From: Cystobasidiopsis lactophilus
Taxonomy: Eukaryota; Basidiomycota; Agaricostilbomycetes; Agaricostilbales; Chionosphaeraceae
Length of the DNA stretch: 64,000 nucleotides
Assembly: GCA_001599975.1 (NCBI GenBank)
Contig: BCIO01000005.1
Coordinates: 2,900,508-2,964,507 of the forward strand
Direction of reading: 5' to 3'
Part shown: positions 56,724 to 64,000 of the stretch, one piece after another
How the letters are laid out: the number at the start of each line of letters is the position of its first letter
Position numbering within the stretch: the first letter of the stretch is position 1
Notes under the pieces: generated by a model
Database searches by the model: none
What the model saw: only the letters and a program-made list of their open reading frames with translations
What the model was told of the DNA's origin: nothing
Made by a program: the position numbers and the translations under genes

Positions 56724-59700
56724 TTACGGCGGCCGCCCGCCGAACCCTCCGGCTTTGTTGTTCCCTCCCCTCGCTGGTGAAGAGTCGTCAGCCGACAGGA
56801 TGATTTGATTCTGCTGGAAACTTGTGCCGAGCCCAATCTCGCGCTCGTCGTCTGGCAGTCCGGCTGCAGATGGCGGGTCGTAGGCATCGTTGATCTCGTC
56901 AAAGATCTGCCAGGGCCGGTGCAGGTCCGTGTTGCTAGCCGTTTTCAGTGGGTGGCTAAGAGTTCAGGTAATCAGGTCAGGTCTACGGAGGCTAGTCAAG
57001 AACGGGGCCAGATTGAAAGCTCACGCTTCGGTGTTGTAGACATAGTGGTCCAACGAGAAGACGTCCACGTCAGAGAAGAGCAGCCAGTAGTACTTGAGGC
57101 TGCACACCGGAGTCAGTCAGGCCCTAAAGCAGCTTCTGAAGCGCAACCGCCCACGTTTCGGCAAACACAAAGCTCTCGCAGTAGTCGGCATGGGCCGTGT
57201 CTTGTCGCTGAACATGCGCTATTGCGGAAAATCCGCCGGGCACAGCTGTATTCGAGACAAAGGCGTGGAACATGTGCCAGCCAATGTCCTGGGACCGAAT
57301 CAGGTTTTCGATGAAGAAGCAGGAACAGATTGTCCGTACCTGCCACTTCTTATCTCCCGTCACTCGCCACATGTAGAAAACGCTCTCGATGGTCTCTGGA
57401 CGGCCCTTGTACTCGCCGTCCATCCGGCGGACGCCAATGATTGGATTTCTTCGCGGCACCAAAAATTTGCCCTCTGATGGTGCTCAACAGTTCGAGTCAG
57501 ACTTGAACGGCAGGAAAAACAAAAGAGGAAGGAGGCGCACGGTCTCCCTTCTGCTGGATGTAGCGATCGGCGTCGTCTTCATTGTAGAAAACCATGTTCT
57601 CAGGAGCAATGCCGCTCCGGGTCACACTGATCAAAGAACATCAGAGATCAAGGAAGCCTTCAAGCAAAAGCAGGAAAACTGACTTGTAGGCCCACACGCA
57701 AGACGAGGTGAACTAGGGTGGAGGAACCTTATCGGCCTGCGCCTCGTCAACGGCAAAGAGAGAAACCCACCCTGTCAGCGGTCTCCAAATCTCTCGGTCG
57801 GTTGAGCAGTCGCGATCCCAGGGACAGCATGGCACCAGCAAAGCAGGTCTGCGTGGCATTGGCAGACATCAGCTTTGGGGCTTCCGCGGCCAATCATACG
57901 AAACCCACCAAGTGCGTCAGGGTGGGCGTAAAGCGGTCCCAGGTGTTTTCGCCGAGAACCAGCAGATTTTGGTCAGGCACGACTTGAACCTCGGCCATCA
58001 GGTGGGTGGCAACGGACTCCATTGCGTCCGTGTACATTCTCGCAAACTGGTCTTCCGAATCAGAGGACAACAGATGATGCTGCTTGATTAGGTATTCATA
58101 GTAGCTGTCGGCTGAGAAAGGGACGCCACTTCAGCTTGCGCAATAGAAAGGCAGAAGCCAAGATCGACTCCGACCTTGTCCTCCCATGGAGTAAGTGCCC
58201 CGCAGGTGTTTGGCGGTATCTGAGACTTGAGTGGGCAAGAGGCCTTTGGGGTGGACCAGGTGGTTGAAGCCAGAATCCAAGAAGTCCATGCACCTCTTGA
58301 CTAAGTCGTAATATCTTGGCTCGCCGGTCAATTGAGCCAACCGAGTGTACTCCAAGGTCATCGAGCCAGCTTCTGCAAGCACGACTCGACCAGCGTCTGT
58401 CCCCTCGGGATTGCTGTGCGCACGGCTTTCAGCGCTTACTAGGTTGGCACGGGGATCACACTCACAAACCCAGTCGATATCTGCCTAAAGGCAGGCCGCT
58501 TTTGGTACCGAAGCTGCCCACAATCCAATCGCCCAGCTCTCTTGCTCGTTTGAGCATGAGCGAGTCGCCAGATAGATCGTAAGCGGCCAGCAGCCCGCCA
58601 AAGTAACGGATGCACGTCTCAAACGTGGGAATGGAAACATGGTCCGCTCGGCCATCTTTTAAGAGAAGCCAGGTGGGTCAGAAAGACAGCAACAAATCGC
58701 ACAAGCAACGGGGCTTACAAGCGGATGTTGTGCCGGACAACAAGGTGAAGTCGACGTTGCGGACATGCGTTCTGGCTAAAGCATAGTCTCTCTCCCACCC
58801 AAGCATCAGTAACAGGTCCCTGTTTCGACAAACAACGTCAGGGTTTGGGCAATCTCCCTTTCCGGCAAAACTCACAATGCATCGATGGCCGTCGCTCCCC
58901 AGCCATTGAAAGGGTTGCGAGATGTATTCGACACGGGCTTGACCTCGTCGCTACCCCACGCAAACTCCCTGATAGCATGCCACATGGCCTTTGAGCCACC
59001 CCCGACGCACAATCGAAAGAGAGCAAAGAGCCGCCACTCAACTTGTAGCCTTCCCAACCGTGCCGAATCGCTCGCTCGACCCACTGCCGCCTCCTGTCCC
59101 TCTCCGCCTTCTCCTTCGCCGTCTCCTCGACCGAAGACGCCTGCACCTTGGGCTTCTTCCCTCCAGCCGCGGCCTTGGGCATTCCGTGAGGATTCGCCTT
59201 GAGTGGCGGCTCGAGGTCTTCGAACCGGACCATGGCCTCTTTGCTGATCTTTGCGCGGCCGACCTCTTTGCGCGCCTTCTCCAGGGCGCTTGCCGCAGGC
59301 CAGCTGGGCAAAGGTGGGTCCCGCGGCTTCCGGTTTGGGTCGAAGAACACGGCGGCGATGTCAGGCTTGTTCGGCCAGGGGTCCGAGTCGGACGGTGGCA
59401 GGTCAATGTACGAGTAGGTTGGCAGGTCGTCTTCGGAAATGACGACGGGGAGGGCCTGCGCTGGGGAGCCTGCTGGCGCCTTGCCCAGCCGGCCCTTTGG
59501 CGGCGTGCCCCCGGCCCCTGGCGGGCGCTCAATCACCAGGTTGGGCTGCCATTTGTCTGGCGGCGGTCGCGGGTGGTGCCCTTCGCGTTCTTCATCGAAC
59601 GCCGCCCGAAATGAATCGCCAGAATTGAGCCAGAAGATGAGCGTGAGCCCAAGCAACGCCAAACCGGCCACTTTGGCGCGCGACCGGGAGCGAAGCAGAG

Positions 59701-59728
59701 CACCTAGGTCGGGCATTGGTGGATGCAC
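56724..59728 (-). CDS. GH47 alpha-1,2-mannosidase (class I, Golgi/ER type)
   Basis: Class I mannosidases trim N-glycans in the ER and Golgi. The protein is type II: a short basic head (MHPPMPDLGALLRSRSRAK), one anchor (VAGLALLGLTLIFWLN), then a long Pro-rich stem of about 200 residues. The catalytic domain begins WVERAIRHGWEGYK and contains AWGSDEVKPVSNTSRNPFNG, WGATAIDALD, IPTFETCIRYFGGLLAAYDL, LAEAGSMTLEYTRLAQLTGE, TYSMGGQADSYYEYLIKQHH, RRMDGEYKGRPETIESVFYM and LKYYWLLFSDVDVFSLDHYV with YNTEAHPL. The acidic catalytic positions and the calcium-binding Thr (YNTEAHP) are present. Many short introns. The start is 59728 or the in-frame ATG at 59716. It ends in a Gly-rich tail (GGFGGRPP). Start codons of this gene and REI1 are 105 bp apart. 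Confidence 0.92.
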
Positions 59729-59833
59729 ACACAGAACAAAAGGATGGCCGCGTGAAGCAAGTGGCGCCTGCCGCTCCTCCTCCGCCTCGTCTTCGCCTCC
59801 TCTCTTTCGTCAGCAGCCGACTTCGAACAAGCT

Positions 59834-61391
59834 ATGTCCGCCACCCACCCTTACAGTGAGTCCATCCTTGCATTCCTTTCACAATTGCTGAAGCAGCAGC
59901 AGCCTGCCTGACCTGCGCTTTGGCTTTCCACTCGTCCAATCTTCAGCGTAAATTTGCTTGCCTGCTCTTGCCCAAGGCCTCCGAGCTCACAAAGGGCTGG
60001 CCAGGCATCCACTATTCCACCGAGCTGCACAAGTACAATGCCAAGAGAAAGATAGCTGGGCTTCCGAGCGTCACAGAGGACAGCTTCAACAGCAAATTGC
60101 AGCGGTCGGCAGCTCCCCCAGCCTCTGGCGCAGCGGCGGCCGACGAGAAGCTCTTCTGCAAGCCTTGCCAGTGCGTGTTTCCTCTTTCCTCTGCCGCTCA
60201 AAGCCGGTGCAAGTGGGCTGACTGGACCGCATGAGCAGCAAAAGCTTTGCGTCTGAAAACGCTCTGTCAGCTCACCTGCTCTCCAAGAAGCACAAGGAGT
60301 CCACCCTGCGCTCGGCCTCGTCCCCTCTCCAGTCCAACAACTTTGACACCTTTGCGTCCTCGGCACTGCAATGCCTGTTCTGCGCCACCGCCCACACCAC
60401 CTTGGAGCGCAATGTGGAGCACATGCACAAGGCGCACGGCTTCTTCTTGCCCGACCGGGAGTACATCGTGGACGAAGAGGAGTTCATCATCTACCTGGCC
60501 AAGTTGATCGCCACCGCCAACGTCTGCATCTTTTGCGGCCTGTCCTTCAGGCAAGACCCGCCGCCGGTGGCGGATGGCGGACCGACCGAGGCGTCCACCC
60601 CTGCTTTGTCTCCCGAGCAAAGGCGAAAAGGGATTGTTGCGGCGCAGATGCACATGAGGGACAAGGTTCGGCGGCGGCTCGGTGTGAAGGAACAGAATCT
60701 CTTGCTGACCAGCTCTTTGACCTCTGTTCACAGCAACACTGCAAGCTCCATTGGGATACGGAATCGGAACGTTTGGCCTGGTCGGATCATTTCGATTATT
60801 CGGCGTCCTACGCCGCCCAGGAGACGACGGCGGAAGGTGATTGGGAAGACATGGACGAAGACTCGTCTGCAGCATCTTCCGCCTCGGACGAAGACGACTT
60901 GCCAAGAGAAGGCGGTGTGCGCTTCGGGGATTCCGATTTTGAGCTGGTCCTCCCGTCCGGAAAGCGCATTGGCCACCGAGCGCTCAAGCAAGTGTACCGC
61001 CAAAATTTTGTGTACGCGCCTCTTTACATCCAAAATGTTCAGGATCAGCACCTAATTCAGCCCGTTGCTTCTACGCAGCCCGGTGATAGAGCGGGAAAGA
61101 CAAGAGCAGACCGGCCGATCTCGCCAATTGCTCATCGAGGACAAAGCGCAGCGCTCCAATGCCCTTGTGCAGGCCAGGTTTGGGCACTTACTGGCCGGAA
61201 ACTCTGGGGAGGCGCGCCAGTCCAAGCAAGCCCAGAGCCGGCGGGAGGTGGCCGCTGCCCATCGCTTCAGGACCAAGATTGGCTTCAGGCACAACAGCCA
61301 AAAGCGTGAGTGCACTCCTGTCATTAGTAGAGCTCAGCAGGACTGATTCGCTACATGATCTCCAGACTTCCGCGACCCCCTCTTGCAGTGA
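59834..61391 (+). CDS. REI1: Rei1/ZNF622, cytosolic 60S ribosome maturation factor
   Basis: Rei1 inspects the nascent-peptide tunnel and helps recycle Arx1 and Alb1 from pre-60S subunits. The first exon is 22 nt; splicing gives MSATHPYTCLTCALAFHSSN, then LQR (first C2H2 finger), HYSTELHKYNAKRKIAGLPS, EKLFCKPCQKSFASENALSA (second finger) and LQCLFCATAHTTLERNVEHM with HKAHGFFLPDREYIVDEEEF. A further C2H2 is NVCIFCGLSFRQ. The acidic stretch DWEDMDEDSSAASSASDEDD leads to the conserved FELVLPSGKRIGHRALKQVY. The C-terminus reads KIGFRHNSQK and, after the last intron, HFRDPLLQ, diagnostic of Rei1/Reh1. Confidence 0.94.
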
Positions 61392-61579
61392 AGCCCTCAG
61401 ATAGCGGGAGATGTAGAATGGATCGTTATTTTTGCACATACGAGGAATCGCCTCATAGAAAAACGGTATCTTCAACTTGCTTGGGTCACCACAAATGCGC
61501 CAGGTATCACCCACGACCCCGAAGAAAACCCCAGATTATGTATGCACGAACAAACGAAAGCGGAAGAAAAAAGTGAGCG

Positions 61580-64000
61580 TCAAAAGCACTAGAAGTCTGT
61601 GTCAGGGCGGGGACAGTATCAGTTGTAGACAGAGTTCTTACATTGAGCTTGCTTTTGCGCTGCTTGAGGGCCTCTAGACGCTGCTGCAGCTCCTGGCGAG
61701 CCAAGTCTTTCTGTTGCTGCTCTTGGTCCCACCGGTTGTGTTCTGTGTCGCGAATGGCGCGGAGGCTGTCGACCTCATGCTGTGCTGCTGCCAATTGGTG
61801 CTTGAGCGCCTCGAACTGAGCCTCTTGGGCGCCCTTTTCTTTGGCCGTGTTGGCCAGCTGGACCTTTGTCTTTCTGAGGGAGCGCTCGGCGTCGTTGAGC
61901 GCTTCTTCCAGCGTGGCAATCAGCTGGTGGCTGGCATTCAGGTCCTTTTCGGCGTGGGTGATGCGCTCGGTCAAGCGAAGGATCTGGGTGTCTTGGCTTT
62001 CGATCCGCGCCTGCCACCTGGGGTCCAAGCTGACGCCGTCCAAAGCCGAGAAACTGCTGGTCGACGCCCGAGCGCCAACAGTTGTACGACTGGCGCGAGA
62101 GCCGCCGCTCGAGCTGTGCGACTCGGATGGCTCCGGAGAGGGTGGAGGCAGATCGGAAGGCACTTCGGGCAAAGGCATGGAGGGCGGGGGAGCCAGCGGC
62201 GGCGATTTTGTGGACATGCGGACGCCAGAGCCGATCGCCGGGAAGGCTGAGGGCGGCGTGGAGGCGTCAGAAAAGTCGCTTTCGCTGGAGGTGGAGGGCG
62301 TGAGTGCCGGGGTGCGGCTGTCCACGCGGACTGAGAGGCTGCTGCGTTCGCGCTCCTGCTTGGCCATTTGCAAGAGACCCTTGAGCTTGGCGATTTCTGC
62401 GCGCTGGTCTTCGACAACTCGCTGCTGGCCAGCGTGGGCCTCCGCATCTTGCTGCAGCGTCGCCACCAGTTGCTGCAGCTGCTGCTCGCGAGCCGATCTG
62501 GTAGCGAGAAGTGGGATTTACATCTAAGAATGAAAGGCTGATTGAACAGGAACTTCTTACTTGGCTGCATCTGAGGCCGACCACTGCTGCTTCTCCTGGA
62601 TCATCTCATTGAGCGCCGAATCCAAACGCGCCAGCTCGTCAGCCAGTGCTGCGGCATTAGCATGCTCTTCATCCACTTGTTGGCGTGCAGTCTGGTGCAT
62701 CTGCTGAAGGTCTTGCAGCTCGCGACTGTGCTGCTGGCGTGCATCTGCATGCTGTTGCTTCTCGGTCTCGAGTGCAGCCTGCATGATCTTCGTTTGAGCA
62801 AGAGTTCCCTGCGAGCAGGAACCGCCAAAGAGACAACGCACTTGAAGCTGGCCAAGTTCGGATCGAGCGCCTTGTGCAACCTGGAGCTCTGACGACACGC
62901 CAGCGAGCCTTTCTCGCAGTTCCACCGACTGGTTCTCGTGCACCCGCTTGGCCTGAGCTAGAGCAGCTTCGTGGGCAGCGACCGCGGCGTCATGACGTTC
63001 GCGTAGCTGGTCGAGCTCGGTTTGGTGCGCGTCCTTCGATTGTGACAGAGCTGCAGCATGCTCGCGGGCCAGTTGATCGAGCCGCGCTTCGTGGGTCTGC
63101 TGCAAAGACCCCAGGGCTGCTTGATGTTGAGCTTGAGTGTCGGACGCAACCAGGTCTCCCGCCGTCTTGGCTTGCGCGGAAAGGGCGCTGTGGTCGTCGA
63201 CTTGCCGCCGCAAAGCGTCGACTTGGAGCGACAGTTCATCCTTGGCTTTAGTGTGAGTGGTCAACGCGGCCGCGGCTTCAGCTATGGCCTGCTTGTGAGT
63301 CTCTTGCTGGTTAGCGGCAGCCTCCGAGGCGGCCTTCAGCTGGTCATTGAGTCGAGTGATTTCGTCTGACGTGAGAGAAAGCTGATCGCGGTTGAGAGCT
63401 TCCAGGGTTCCCAACTCTCGCTCCACTTGATTCAGCTTGGACATGAGCTCTTCCACCTCTTCGCGATGAAGCGCCTCCTTGCGAGCCATCGAGCGCATTA
63501 GGTCCTCCAATCGCGCATCGTTGTCGACATGCCCGTTTGCGTCCGCCAGCTCTTCAACGGTGTCGTCGGCGCTAGCCGGGTGGTGGTCACCGTTGATGCC
63601 GCTCTGTCGCTTCTTGGATGGGGTGCGAAGCAGCACTGAGGTAGCAGTAGCGTCTTCAGCGGGGCGCCCGTTTTGCTGAAGGCGCGTCTCGAGCTCTCGG
63701 ATGGCAGTGTCGCGCTGGAAGAGCAGTTTTCGAAGCTGGGCGATTTCTCGGAACTGCGCGTCAAAGTTCCGGCCGCCAGACGGCAAGTCGATCAGAGAGC
63801 CTCTGCGCCAACGCGGGCTCGTGGGTGAGGACGGGCGATGATGAGGTGGAGAAGGCAAGGAGCGCGCCAAAAAGGACTCCGAGGCAGAGGAGGAGAACGC
63901 CGCCGGCCCTGCCTGAGATGCCGGCAGCGCGTTCTCTAAAAAAGGCGGCGCGGCTACTGGCGGCATGCTCTGCCGCGAGCGAGTCGGTGAGAGGGGAACA
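61580..64000 (-). CDS. Long coiled-coil protein, 5'-partial, cytoskeletal-type
   Basis: The frame is open to the window edge, so the gene probably starts beyond 64000; MPPVAAPPFLEN (63966) may be an internal Met. A Ser/Pro-rich stretch (PSPPHHRPSSPTSPRWRRGS) precedes long coiled coils from FDAQFREIAQLRKLLFQRDT to beyond QQQQKDLARQELQQRLEALK, interrupted by a Pro-rich linker (LAPPPSMPLPEVPSDLPPPS). The composition resembles tails of fungal kinesins or CLIP-type plus-end proteins, but no motor or CAP-Gly domain lies in the window. A final intron can splice LKQRKSKLN to a last exon encoding just Cys-Phe-stop, giving the terminus KSKLNCF. If the acceptor is instead the CAG upstream, the frame runs on to about 61507. 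Confidence 0.75.

Overview
The window is nuclear DNA of a fungus with a compact, GC-rich, very intron-rich genome. It carries CYP51/ERG11 (ergosterol synthesis), REI1, RRP12, COMPASS Spp1, SPT6, GOT1, a GH47 mannosidase and mitochondrial uS8m and SAM50. Introns are mostly 50-70 nt with CTGAC/CTAAC-like branch sites and split nearly every gene. This style fits a basidiomycete better than a budding-yeast or typical filamentous ascomycete genome; the species cannot be named from the sequence.

Layout. 1-7.5 kb: an M16 metalloprotease gene (13 exons, 1056 codons) between two inverted, nearly identical copies of a 640-700 bp repeat, each ending in a damaged tRNA-Asp(GTC)-like sequence. 7.5-20 kb: a YTH-domain m6A reader (-), a Mug190/tricalbin-like SMP-C2 protein (+), a disordered coiled-coil protein (+), and an unrecognised gene with tyrosine-proline repeats (-). 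20-30.8 kb: SPT6, mitochondrial uS8m and SAM50 (all -), triosephosphate isomerase (+) and a TANGO2-like protein (+). 30.8-37.5 kb, all (-): an RS-rich nuclear protein, a disordered protein, profilin, alanine aminotransferase and GOT1. 37.6-51 kb: RRP12 (+), a PLAC8 protein (-), an SDR oxidoreductase (+), an STK16/Env7-like kinase (-), CYP51 (-) and a Spp1/CFP1-like COMPASS subunit (-). 51.6-64 kb: an AlkA/MAG1-type glycosylase (+), COQ4 (-), SAH1 (+), a GH47 alpha-mannosidase (-), REI1 (+) and a coiled-coil protein (-) that runs off the window edge.

The genes are ordinary housekeeping genes and do not form a cluster or pathway. What stands out is gene architecture. I reconstructed exons by requiring conserved protein motifs to stay in frame, and found internal exons of 6 nt (GOT1), 11 nt (MAG1-like), 12 nt (M16 protease) and 14 nt (SAH1), first coding exons of 7 nt (SDR), 12 nt (SAH1) and 13 nt (profilin), three probable GC-AG introns, a few introns of only 34-37 nt, and divergent gene pairs with about 70-130 bp between start codons. 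No virus-like element, CRISPR array or intact transposon was recognised.
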